Shown: piece by piece, positions 17,697 through 25,730 of the stretch | Numbering within the stretch: the stretch's first letter is position 1 | Layout of the letters: each line of letters starts with the position of its first letter | Assembly: GCA_016222805.1 (NCBI GenBank) | Contig: JACRQG010000037.1 | Span: 124,001 to 188,000 of the forward strand | Reading direction: 5' to 3' | Length of the DNA: 64,000 bases | From: Verrucomicrobiota bacterium | GTDB taxonomy: Bacteria > Verrucomicrobiota > Verrucomicrobiia > Opitutales > Opitutaceae | Translations under genes and position numbers: made by a program | Notes under the pieces: generated by a model | Seen by the model: the letters and a program-made list of their open reading frames with translations, nothing else | Databases searched by the model: none | Told to the model about the DNA's origin: nothing

Positions 17697-19328
17697 TCAG
17701 GGTGTCGCGGGGCGCACCTGGCACTGCAGATCGGTCCAGGCCAGCGGGGGCGCGGCGGGAGCCAGGGTCACGGCGACCGCGTTGGGCCCGGTTCGCATCT
17801 GCTCCGGAGACACCGTGCACTCGATCCACTGCCCCTCCGACCTGCTGACGGCAACCGCGGAGTCATTCAAGGTGACCGTGACCGTGCCCGCAGCGGCCGG
17901 GCGATTGAACTGCAGTCGCAGGGTCACCGCCATCCCACGGTTGGCCGGCCGGTTCCCCGCCACGAAGCGGGCGGTCTCGGTCGTCCCCGGTTTGAGCGGA
18001 AGCGGCGCCGCCGGATTCAGCCGCGGGATCTGCTGGAAGCTGGCATGCGGCAACGCGCCGCCGGCGGCGGCACCCACCCCGAGCACGCTCGCAAAGTAGT
18101 CATGGGGAGCCGCCGCGAGTCCGGCCGGATCGCCGAGTTCGCGCCAGATGGGGTCTTTCGGATTGAAGGAATTGAACAGATAGACCCCATCCACGCCGGC
18201 CGCCCAGGCCTCGAGCGCCCGGCCGCGGTAGGCTGCCGTGGTGGAGCGGAGCTTCCGGGCGTCGGGGTCGCGCACGCGCGATTCATCCAGCGAAGGGTAC
18301 ACTTTCACGCCATGCTTCCGCCCCAGGGCGACACTGGTCGCATGGTCGTTCAGCCGGAAGTAGCCGCCGGTCATCAGCAGGTCGACCCAGCCCGCCTCCA
18401 GCCACCGCGGCAGATCCAATCCGATGGCGCGGCAGTAGGCGACCGAGTCCGGCACGCGCACGGCGACGAGGATCGGCCGGCCGCGCCGGAGCCCCTCCGC
18501 CTCGGTCATCGCGCGGATCCGTTCGATCAGGCCCGACATCGCGGCGCGCTCCTCGTCATTGCATTCGGTCCCAGCCTGCGCCGCACGCTTGAAGAAGACC
18601 GGATGGCGGAAGAAATCGATTTCCACCCCGTCGACGTCGTAGTTCCGGCAGACCTCCTCGACGTAGCGAAAGGCGAGATCGCGGATCTCCGGCCGAGCAA
18701 AGTCGACCGCCGACCAGGCGCCAAACTTCGGCTTCTGCTGCGGCGTGCCGATCAGCCACTCCGGATGCTCCCGCTTCAGCGGGTTGGCCCGGAACATGAT
18801 CGGACCGTAGTCCGCGGTGCTGCCGTCATGCGTGTCGTTGAGCCGGAACGACCAGAAGACCTCGACGCGGTGCTTCCGACCGAAGTCCACCATCACGCGC
18901 AGCGGGTCGGTGCCGGCGGCGAGCATCTCCGGCGCGAGGTTGCGGGAGAACAGTCCCTCGCGGGTGGAAAAGACGTACCCCACCTTCGTGCCGTGGGTGA
19001 ACAACCCGAACCCCGAACTCCAGGTGCAGTAAAAGATCGCGTCGACATGCGTGCCGGCGAGCGGCGCGGTGCGATAGGACAACAGTTCCTCGGGCGCGGT
19101 GGTCTTGCACAGATAGACCGGCTCGTTGCCGTCGTTGTTGAAAATCACGCGACGCGAACGATCGGCGGCCTGCCGGCGGGCGGCCCGCAGGGCCTCGACG
19201 GAGTCGGGGCGCGCCGCCGGAGCGGCGGCGGCCGCGGCGGAGTTGGCGTCCGCGAGCTGCAGCGCGAGTGCCAGGGAGGCGGCGGCGAGGCGCCGGCCTC
19301 CGAAGGAGGTAACCAAGACTCGTTTCAT
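17697..19328 (-). CDS. Exported GH10-like (GHL10-type) glycoside hydrolase
   Basis: The protein has 543 residues from ATG 19328. MKRVLVTSFGGRRLAAASL begins a signal peptide ending near an Ala-rich stretch. The main domain is a TIM barrel of the glycosyl-hydrolase-like-10 kind: FWSFRLNDTHDG, DFARPEIRDLAFRYVEEV, YDVDGVEIDFFRHP with a probable acidic catalytic residue at the strand end, and DGVYLFNSFNP. A beta-sandwich-like tail follows from about 440. A longer frame reaches 19529, but that part is translated repeat sequence (19396-19476) and is rejected. It lies about 300 bp behind the sialidase-like and TonB receptor genes on the same strand and probably belongs to their glycan-degrading unit. 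The substrate is unknown. Confidence 0.8.
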   Translation of the reverse strand: MKRVLVTSFGGRRLAAASLALALQLADANSAAAAAAPAARPDSVEALRAARRQAADRSRRVIFNNDGNEPVYLCKTTAPEELLSYRTAPLAGTHVDAIFYCTWSSGFGLFTHGTKVGYVFSTREGLFSRNLAPEMLAAGTDPLRVMVDFGRKHRVEVFWSFRLNDTHDGSTADYGPIMFRANPLKREHPEWLIGTPQQKPKFGAWSAVDFARPEIRDLAFRYVEEVCRNYDVDGVEIDFFRHPVFFKRAAQAGTECNDEERAAMSGLIERIRAMTEAEGLRRGRPILVAVRVPDSVAYCRAIGLDLPRWLEAGWVDLLMTGGYFRLNDHATSVALGRKHGVKVYPSLDESRVRDPDARKLRSTTAAYRGRALEAWAAGVDGVYLFNSFNPKDPIWRELGDPAGLAAAPHDYFASVLGVGAAAGGALPHASFQQIPRLNPAAPLPLKPGTTETARFVAGNRPANRGMAVTLRLQFNRPAAAGTVTVTLNDSAVAVSRSEGQWIECTVSPEQMRTGPNAVAVTLAPAAPPLAWTDLQCQVRPATP

Positions 19329-19395
19329 GAAGGGGCGAAGGATCGAATTTCCAAGAACAGCTGCGCGCAACAACCCGATGTCAGCGTGCGCCAGT

Positions 19396-19476
19396 CCTGT
19401 GGGTGGGGCGACCTCGCCCCGCCCGATCCCGCCGGCGACGCGCCCGCGCGCGCGGCGAGGTCGCCGCGTCCACAGG
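19396..19476. repeat. BIME-like inverted pair, copy 1
   Basis: CCTGTGGGTGGGGCGACCTC at the left (19396-19415) is matched by the reverse complement of the right arm ending CCACAGG (about 19452-19476). Each arm contains the smaller palindrome GGCGACCTCGCC. The element stands 68 bp upstream of the GH10-like start codon. Related pairs occur at 34001-34080, 35528-35604, 40411-40463 and 44219-44272. The remaining sequence up to 19625 holds nothing recognisable. Confidence 0.7.
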
Positions 19477-19625
19477 CTTCGCGGACTTCCGGCGTTTTGT
19501 GTAGAAATCGCAGTCGCTCGTGAGGCCACGTTGGCGCTTGCGCGCCACGGGCGGGCGGCGTTTCACCGCGGCTAGAGAGAGGGATGATGTTCACGGTGCC
19601 TGTGGGCCCGGCGGGCGAGCCGGCT

Positions 19626-20843
19626 TCAATTCACCCGACCGGCCAGGGTGTTGGGCTCGGACCAGCGGACGACGGCGAGGAACGAGGGACCGCCGGCGGC
19701 GGTGATCCACGTTTCGTGCGGACTGACCGTGGTGGCGTCGAAGTTGCCGATGTCCGCCCCGCGCTCAGGGATCGCGATGCGCTCGGTGGCGCGGACGACG
19801 TGCAACTTGGCGGGATCGACGCGCGCGATGAACAGCGGCGCCCGGTTCCGCGGGATGTGGTCGTTGTTCGCCCCTCGGCGCGTGTACACGAGGAACAGCC
19901 CGCCACGGTGCGTCACCCACTTCTGCTGAGTGTTGTAGCTGCCGAGGTCGCTGCCGTCGTCAAAGGTCCACGGCTGAATCGGGCCGAAGTTCAGCCCGTC
20001 GTCGCTCACCGCCACGTACCCGCGCTGGTCGTTGCGCATCGTCAGGTAATAGCGCCCGGCGAACCAGGTGAGCGATTTCTCGTAGAGGCCGCGCGGCACC
20101 GGCAGGTTGAGCTCGTGGCCCGTGGTGACGTACTCGAGTCGGTCGCCCTCAAACCGCATCCGCGCAACGACGCCGCGGAAGGAAAACTGCCAGCGCTTGT
20201 CCGCGATTTTCGGCCCGAGGAAATAGACCGGGACGAGCAGCGAGCCATCCGGTTCGACGAGGAACTGGCCGTGCACGCCGTTGATGAAGTACCGGTCGTC
20301 CGGCGTCGCCGGGAATGCCACGATCCGCCACGGCGTCCAGCGGTTGGAAGCCGGATCGTAGACGGTCCAGACGGTGTCGCGGCGATGCTCGATCCCGGCG
20401 AACCCCTTCTTGGTGTAGGTCGCCGTGTGGCCGATGCCGATCACCTTCCGCGTCGGCGCATGCCAGGCGAGTGTCACGTCGCAGACGCCGATGTCCAAAC
20501 CGCCCTCCCCGGTGCGCCAGCCCAGACCGGGATCCGGCTGCGGAACCGTCCACGTGCGGCCCCCATCGGTGCTGCGCGAGGTGCTCAGGCCGGAGAAGAA
20601 ATCGCTGCCGATGGCTTTCTGAATCGTCATGACCGCCAGCGGCGACCCGTCTCGGGTCGGGATGGCCACGGGTCGGGGCTGGAACCACTTGCCGCCCTCG
20701 GCGGACGCCGGGAACGACTCGCGCAGTTCCAGCGTGTATTCCAACGGGGCGGCCGCTGCGGTCCGCGGGCCCGTTGTCACCCACGCGGCCAGCAGGATGA
20801 CGGCGGACGCGACGCCGGAGGAACACCACGATCTCGGGTGCAT
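19626..20843 (-). CDS. Sialidase-like beta-propeller protein 1 (BNR/Asp-box), exported
   Basis: The protein has 405 residues from ATG 20843. A signal peptide (about residues 1-31, ending TAAAAP) is followed by a propeller with one clear Asp-box, STDGGRTWTVPQ. Further conserved motifs are WTVYDPAS, RYYLTMRNDQRGYVAVSDDG, FDDGSDLGSYNTQQKWVTH and LVYTRRGANNDH. This is the exo-sialidase-like superfamily, but the Arg triad and Tyr nucleophile of true neuraminidases cannot be confirmed, so the activity is open. The start lies only 2 bp after the TonB receptor stop, so the two are an operon. Two paralogues lie at 24343-25584 and 41986-43260 and share the GSYNTQ-WVTH and YTRRGA motifs. Confidence 0.8.
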   Translation of the reverse strand: MHPRSWCSSGVASAVILLAAWVTTGPRTAAAAPLEYTLELRESFPASAEGGKWFQPRPVAIPTRDGSPLAVMTIQKAIGSDFFSGLSTSRSTDGGRTWTVPQPDPGLGWRTGEGGLDIGVCDVTLAWHAPTRKVIGIGHTATYTKKGFAGIEHRRDTVWTVYDPASNRWTPWRIVAFPATPDDRYFINGVHGQFLVEPDGSLLVPVYFLGPKIADKRWQFSFRGVVARMRFEGDRLEYVTTGHELNLPVPRGLYEKSLTWFAGRYYLTMRNDQRGYVAVSDDGLNFGPIQPWTFDDGSDLGSYNTQQKWVTHRGGLFLVYTRRGANNDHIPRNRAPLFIARVDPAKLHVVRATERIAIPERGADIGNFDATTVSPHETWITAAGGPSFLAVVRWSEPNTLAGRVN

Positions 20844-20845
20844 GA

Positions 20846-23800
20846 CTAAAACTCTCCTCTCACGCCGAAGACGTAGCCGATCCCGTTGTCGCGGTACTGC
20901 GTGGGCCGGGTATACTCCGGCGCGCCGGGCGAAAAGGTCATGTTGCGATAAAGCGCGTTGGTGAGGTTCTGCCCGGAAACGTGCAGCGTAACCCACCGGC
21001 TGATCCGGTACTCGAGCGAGCCGCCGAGCATCATCCGCGGGGCGAGACCGGAGTACGTGCCCGCCGGCGTGGTGGCGTTGGCGGCGACGACGGCGTTGCG
21101 CGGTCCATTGGAGTAGGTCGCGTTGGCCTTCAGGGCGAAGTTGCCGCGGGTGTACGACACGCCCCAGTTGATGATCCGCGTCGAATATCCGGAGAACTCG
21201 TTGGCCCCGGCCCCGGTGAGGCGCAGGTGCGTGCCGTTGATCGACGCACCGAACGCGCGCGCCCAGGCCGGCAGAGCCGCAAACGACCGGAACGTCTGCC
21301 GCCAGCTCCATTCGAACCCGTTGATGATCGCGTCGGCGGAGGAGTTCTCCCGGGTGATGATCTCGTAGTTCGACGACGCCAGTTCGTCGGGCAGGCCGAA
21401 CTGGTCGAGCAGTGCCTGGGTGGCCGGCACCCGCACCGAGGTGAAGAACTTGCTGATCTGTTTGCGAAAGCCGCTGACCGACAGCGTCGCCCCGCGGAAT
21501 TCATAGGCCTCGAGGGTGAGGTCGTAGTTGTCCGAGGTCCATGGCTCCAGGCCGGTGTTCACGACCGTGATCGTCGGGGATGCCGCCGACGGATCGGAGA
21601 TCGTGGTGCCCGGCGTGATGAAGCTGAGATCCGGTCGCCCGATGGTCCTCGCCCAGGCTGTCCGCGCCACGAGGTTGGGCGTCAGGTTGTAGCTGAGGTT
21701 GAAACTCGGATACCATCCCTGGTAGCTCTTCTCGCTGTAGGCCCCGAGCTCCTTGTACTGCAGCTTCGCCAGCGCCAGGGCGTCGGTGGTGACCTGGATC
21801 GGCCGTCCATTCGCCCCGAGGACGAGGCGCCCGGCGGCGTCCTTCACGTAGGTGTTCCGGATGTCGTTGAGCGGCCCGAGGCCCTCGTCGGCCGTGCGCT
21901 CGGCCCGCACGCCGGCCACCAGCCAGAGGCGGTTGTCGAAAGCCCGCAGATCCGTGCGCAGGTACGCGGAGGAGATGGTCTCTTCCAGCTGCTTGGAGTT
22001 GTTGGCCCGGTTGGTGTAGGCGCCGGCCTCGTTGAGCTGAAACCAGTCCGGATGCTGCCGGTAGACGTCGTAGAGTTTCGTGGCGCTGACCCAGGCAATG
22101 CGCGCCCCGCCGTTGTAGACCCGGCGCTGCGCGTAGGCCTCCGAAATCAGATCATAGCTTCCGACGAGTTGACTCCCCGCCGTGGCCGGCGGCCGAAAGG
22201 TCCACGTCATGCTCTCCGTCCAGTTGTCGCGTTTGGTCCGGGACACGGAAAAGCCAGACTTGAGGGAAAGCGGCAGCGCGGTGGCAAAGGTTCGCGTCGC
22301 GTTCCCAGCCACGCTGCCCACCTGGTTCTTGAAGTACATGCGCCCGCTCGTGGCGGAACCGACGGTGAATTGCCGGATGTCGTAGGGATCGAGGACGGCG
22401 CCAGTCCGGGAGCGAGCCGTGAGCCGCGGCAGCGTCATCGTCGAAATCCCGTCGAGGCCGTCCGCGGCCAGAAGCACATTGGAGAGGGTGGACGAGACGG
22501 AATAAAACATGCCCTCGTCGACGTCGCTGAAGAGTCGGCGCGCCTCCGAGTACGCGACGGACGAGTCGAACTTCCAGACGTCGCCGGTGTAGGCGTGGCT
22601 GATCCGGGTGTTGAAGAGCCGCCGGTACTGGTTGGGATTCGCGCCGGCGCTCTGAGTCAGGGTGCCCACGCCGGTGGCGGCGCCCTGCGAGGCCTTTTCG
22701 CCGCCGGTCACCCCGGTGCCGAAGTTGGCGGTGAACTGGTTCTGCCGGGTGATGGCGTTGTACCGCGAGACGTCGACGCGGGCGCGGAGGACGTGACGGC
22801 TGGTGCGCCAGTCGGCGCCCAGCGCGGCGACATCCTGGTAGAAAATGTTCAGCACGGAATTGAGCACGTACGAGGTTTGCACCCCGCGCACGCGATCCCA
22901 GGTCGGGGACAGGTACTCCCGATCCTGGTACCGGGCATTGCGGCCGACGTTGAACGTCAGCGCCAGCGACTCGCTGATCGGCCGGAGGTAGCTGAGGTCG
23001 AAGCCGGGCTGGATGCCGAGGGCGGTGGTGCGGTCATCGTTGCCGGCCAGCTTCTCGCCCAGGCGGGGGAAGTTGCCGTGGGAGCCCTTGGCCTGGATCG
23101 TGCCGAGCAGGTTGTAGCGGAGCTGCGGCGTGCGCCGATGGAAACCGCTCTTGGTGATCATGTTGATCGAGCCGCCGACGGCATTGGCCGGCAGATCGGG
23201 CGTGGGCACCTTGGTGACCTCGATGCGATCGAGGTTGTTGGTCGCCGTGCCGCTGAAATTGTAGGCGCGCTGCGCCGGGTCGTTGCTGGCGGCCTGCGCG
23301 CCATCGAACATCACCAGCGTCCCGCCCGACGACATCCCGCGGATGCCGATGCCCTCCACTTCGCCGGTCGTGTTGTAGACGTTGCTGATGCCGGGCACGT
23401 AGGTGAGGAAGTGCCCGGGATTGGTGATGCCGAGATCCCCAAACTCCTCGATCGAGACGACGTTCTTGATGTTGGCGGCCGTGCGCTGCTCATGCAGGGC
23501 CTGGCTCTGGGCGGTGAATTCACGCTCCTCCACCGTGAAGGCCGCGAGTTGCACCACCTCGGAGGAAGCCCGCCCCGACCCGGCCAGCCGCAGCTCGAAG
23601 TCGGCCCGGGCCACGCCGCCGGCCGCCACGCCCACCACCCGGGTCTGCGGCTCCAGCCCCGTATAGGTCACGGTGAGCGTCGCGGTTCCAGCCGGCACCC
23701 CGGCGAGCCGGAACTCGCCGTTCTCGTCCGTCGCCGCGGTGAGCAGCGTGCCCTTCACGACCACGGTCGCCTGGTTGAGGTAACCGCCGCTGCTGGCATT

Positions 23801-23923
23801 GAGCACCCGGCCCTCGATCGTGCCGGTCGGCGCGGGCTGGGCGAGAAGTGAGGAAGCCAGGACCGAGAGGAAGGCGCCACACGCCCAAAGTACGAGGCGA
23901 CGGAGCCAGGGGAACGAGTTCAT
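20846..23923 (-). CDS. TonB-dependent receptor with carboxypeptidase-regulatory-like domain
   Basis: The protein has 1025 residues from ATG 23923. A signal peptide (LVLWACGAFLSVLASSLLAQ) is followed by a CarboxypepD-reg-like domain at about 33-120 (GTIEGRVLNASSGGYLNQAT). A plug follows, with FLTYVPGISNVYNT, GIGIRGMSSGGTLVMFDG and LPANAVGGSINMITKSGF, then a 22-strand-type barrel to the C-terminus, which ends in an aromatic residue (GVRGEF). Such receptors import oligosaccharides or other large ligands across the outer membrane using TonB energy. A longer frame extends to 24229 but has no coding character and crosses a repeat. The sialidase-like gene is 2 bp downstream. No SusD-like partner is present, as is usual outside Bacteroidota. 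Confidence 0.93.
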   Translation of the reverse strand: MNSFPWLRRLVLWACGAFLSVLASSLLAQPAPTGTIEGRVLNASSGGYLNQATVVVKGTLLTAATDENGEFRLAGVPAGTATLTVTYTGLEPQTRVVGVAAGGVARADFELRLAGSGRASSEVVQLAAFTVEEREFTAQSQALHEQRTAANIKNVVSIEEFGDLGITNPGHFLTYVPGISNVYNTTGEVEGIGIRGMSSGGTLVMFDGAQAASNDPAQRAYNFSGTATNNLDRIEVTKVPTPDLPANAVGGSINMITKSGFHRRTPQLRYNLLGTIQAKGSHGNFPRLGEKLAGNDDRTTALGIQPGFDLSYLRPISESLALTFNVGRNARYQDREYLSPTWDRVRGVQTSYVLNSVLNIFYQDVAALGADWRTSRHVLRARVDVSRYNAITRQNQFTANFGTGVTGGEKASQGAATGVGTLTQSAGANPNQYRRLFNTRISHAYTGDVWKFDSSVAYSEARRLFSDVDEGMFYSVSSTLSNVLLAADGLDGISTMTLPRLTARSRTGAVLDPYDIRQFTVGSATSGRMYFKNQVGSVAGNATRTFATALPLSLKSGFSVSRTKRDNWTESMTWTFRPPATAGSQLVGSYDLISEAYAQRRVYNGGARIAWVSATKLYDVYRQHPDWFQLNEAGAYTNRANNSKQLEETISSAYLRTDLRAFDNRLWLVAGVRAERTADEGLGPLNDIRNTYVKDAAGRLVLGANGRPIQVTTDALALAKLQYKELGAYSEKSYQGWYPSFNLSYNLTPNLVARTAWARTIGRPDLSFITPGTTISDPSAASPTITVVNTGLEPWTSDNYDLTLEAYEFRGATLSVSGFRKQISKFFTSVRVPATQALLDQFGLPDELASSNYEIITRENSSADAIINGFEWSWRQTFRSFAALPAWARAFGASINGTHLRLTGAGANEFSGYSTRIINWGVSYTRGNFALKANATYSNGPRNAVVAANATTPAGTYSGLAPRMMLGGSLEYRISRWVTLHVSGQNLTNALYRNMTFSPGAPEYTRPTQYRDNGIGYVFGVRGEF

Positions 23924-24040
23924 GCGGGGAGTGGTGGGGAGGTCTGGCCACCCGGTTGGGCGGCGGAGTTGATGCCGAGGGCAGGGCAAACCATGAAACG
24001 AATGGACCGGATTGAAAGTACGCTCGCCTGCATTCATCCC

Positions 24041-24116
24041 AGCGCGGCTCCGGACCGCAACCAAGGGTAAAACAGGTTTTGGTGCAGCCGGCCGCGTTGA
24101 GGCCGGCCTCGACCAT
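24041..24116. repeat. GCCGGC-hairpin repeat, copy 3 (inverted)
   Basis: Read on the minus strand, this has the same order as copies 1 and 2: a hairpin GGCCGGCC/GGCCGGC (about 24087-24109), CTGCACC, then TTGGTTGCGG. It lies in the 419-bp gap between the TonB receptor start and the next minus-strand gene. Most of the receptor's upstream region is therefore repeat, and no clear promoter boxes were found. Confidence 0.5.
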
Positions 24117-24249
24117 GAGATCGAAGGCTCCGGCCGGGGTCGCCGCCCCGGGCTACCACCGAATCGGCGTGAACCGGGGCGAAGGGAATCGATCCCCATC
24201 CACTCCAGAGGTGAGATGAATGAGCACACATGAACATAGCGGGAGCGTC

Positions 24250-24285
24250 TTCATCCGTGCTCATCGGGGTCCACCGTGGTTCGCG
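24250..24285. repeat. Degenerate TTCATCCGTG-type repeat
   Basis: TTCATCCGTGCTCATCGGGG followed by CCACCGTGGTTCG is a decayed copy of the motif seen more clearly at 45492-45531 (TTCATCCGTG units followed by CCGTGGTTC). It sits between the TonB receptor promoter region and the end of the second sialidase-like gene. No gene is visible in this gap. Confidence 0.4.
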
Positions 24286-24342
24286 GTTTGGGAGCATTGA
24301 CCTGTGCGCCCCGAGCATCGGGTTCGAAGGACTCCGGCCGGG

Positions 24343-25584
24343 TCAGCGGCGGTTCCAGTCGCGATTCGGCTTCTCCCACTGGATTCGCGCCGCGTAGACA
24401 CGGCCGTTGGCGCCGAACTCGGCGGGATTGCCGGGCGCCATGCCCTCGGAGGTGGTGACCCAGGTCTCGCGTTCGTTTACGTCGACGACCGCGAAGTTGC
24501 CGAGCTGGGCGCCCTTGTTCGGCACGATTTCGCGCTCGGTGGCCCGCAGCACGACGAGACGCTCGGGATCGACCTGCGCGAGCAACAGCGGCGCGCGATG
24601 ACGGGCGCGGGCCATGTTCTCGTTGTTCGCCCCGCGCCGCGTGTAGGCGAGGAAGAGGCCGTCGGCGTGGGTGACCCAATGGGCCTGGGTGTTGTAGCTG
24701 CCGAGTTCGGCGCCGTCGTCAAAGGTCCAGGCCTGCACCGTGCCGAAATTCAAGCCGTCCTCGCTCCGCGCCACGTACGCCGCCCGGTCATTGCGCAGGG
24801 TCAGATAGTACCGCCCGCGATAGCGCGAGAGGCTCGGTTCGACGAAACCGCGGTCGACGGGGAACATGAGCTCCGTGCCGTGCTCCACGTAGCGCAGGGT
24901 TGTGCCGTCGAAACGGCAGCGCACCACGGTGGCGAAGCACGCCTTCGCCTCGATCTCCTTGGCGTAGATCGGCAGCAGGAGATCGCCATTCTCGAGATCC
25001 ACCCGCTGCGTGCTGCCCGCGCCGGCATTGGCGAACTTCGCCAGCGCCGGCATCTCCAGCTTCGCCCAGGGCGCCCACACCTTCCGCACCGGGTCGTACA
25101 CCGACCACACCGTGTGCCGGGGCCGCACCGCCACGAGCTTGTCGTTCTCGTAGAACACCGTTTGCCCGGTGCCGAGCAGCCGTCCGGTGGCCGCGTGCCA
25201 CTTCGGGGTGAAATCGCAGATCCCCTCCTCGCGCGCCGCGTCGAGCCGGTGGCGGCCGAGGGTGTCGTGATGCTCGACAAACGGGGTCCAGGTGCGTCCG
25301 AGATCGCGCGTTTCCCCCGACGCCACCGCATAGAAGACGTCGCTGCGTTTCACGTTCCACTTCTGCATCGTGAGCACCACGGTCGGGGTCGGCCCCGGAA
25401 TGGCGCCGGCCCGGGGGTGGAACCAGCACTTGTCGCCGTCCATGCCCTCGGTGACGACGTCGAGCTGCAGCCGATAGGCAACCGGGGCGACGGACGCGGC
25501 CCACAACGGGACGGCCACGACGAGGCCCGCGAGCAGCGCCAGGCGGCCAGGGAAGCGGAGGACGGATGCGCCGGAATGGGGCAT
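24343..25584 (-). CDS. Sialidase-like beta-propeller protein 2, exported
   Basis: The protein has 413 residues from ATG 25584. The signal peptide is about residues 1-30 (FPGRLALLAGLVVAVPLWAAS). Propeller motifs include CWFHPRAGAIPG, TRDLGRTWTPF (a degenerate Asp-box), WSVYDPVRK, RYYLTLRNDRAAYVARSEDG, ELGSYNTQAHWVTH and LAYTRRGANNEN. It is closer to the copy at 41986-43260 (shared WVHPRAG/WFHPRAG, FDGTTL and VQRVDL-like stretches) than to the copy at 19626-20843. A longer frame to 25848 overlaps the divergent sensor-kinase gene and is rejected. The function is likely glycan binding or hydrolysis in the periplasm or outside, with the substrate unknown. Confidence 0.8.
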   Translation of the reverse strand: MPHSGASVLRFPGRLALLAGLVVAVPLWAASVAPVAYRLQLDVVTEGMDGDKCWFHPRAGAIPGPTPTVVLTMQKWNVKRSDVFYAVASGETRDLGRTWTPFVEHHDTLGRHRLDAAREEGICDFTPKWHAATGRLLGTGQTVFYENDKLVAVRPRHTVWSVYDPVRKVWAPWAKLEMPALAKFANAGAGSTQRVDLENGDLLLPIYAKEIEAKACFATVVRCRFDGTTLRYVEHGTELMFPVDRGFVEPSLSRYRGRYYLTLRNDRAAYVARSEDGLNFGTVQAWTFDDGAELGSYNTQAHWVTHADGLFLAYTRRGANNENMARARHRAPLLLAQVDPERLVVLRATEREIVPNKGAQLGNFAVVDVNERETWVTTSEGMAPGNPAEFGANGRVYAARIQWEKPNRDWNRR

Positions 25585-25730
25585 GGAGGCGACGGAGCCC
25601 CAGCCTCGGATTGTTCCGGTCGGGAGGCGATGGGAAAAACCGCCGCACCGCGCAAAAAAATCGCCGCCCGGGGCGCCCCGCCGCTGCGCCTCCCTTGCCT
25701 CGTCCCCGGGCGCGCGCCAACGTCGCCGCC

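Noticed and set aside
20981-23851. 956-codon plus-strand frame opposite the TonB receptor
   Set aside because: The minus-strand frame encodes a full receptor with signal, plug and barrel. The plus-strand frame has no recognisable domain.
23924-24229. N-terminal extension of the TonB receptor frame
   Set aside because: It crosses a hairpin repeat and would put a 100-residue Arg/Pro-rich leader before a normal signal peptide.
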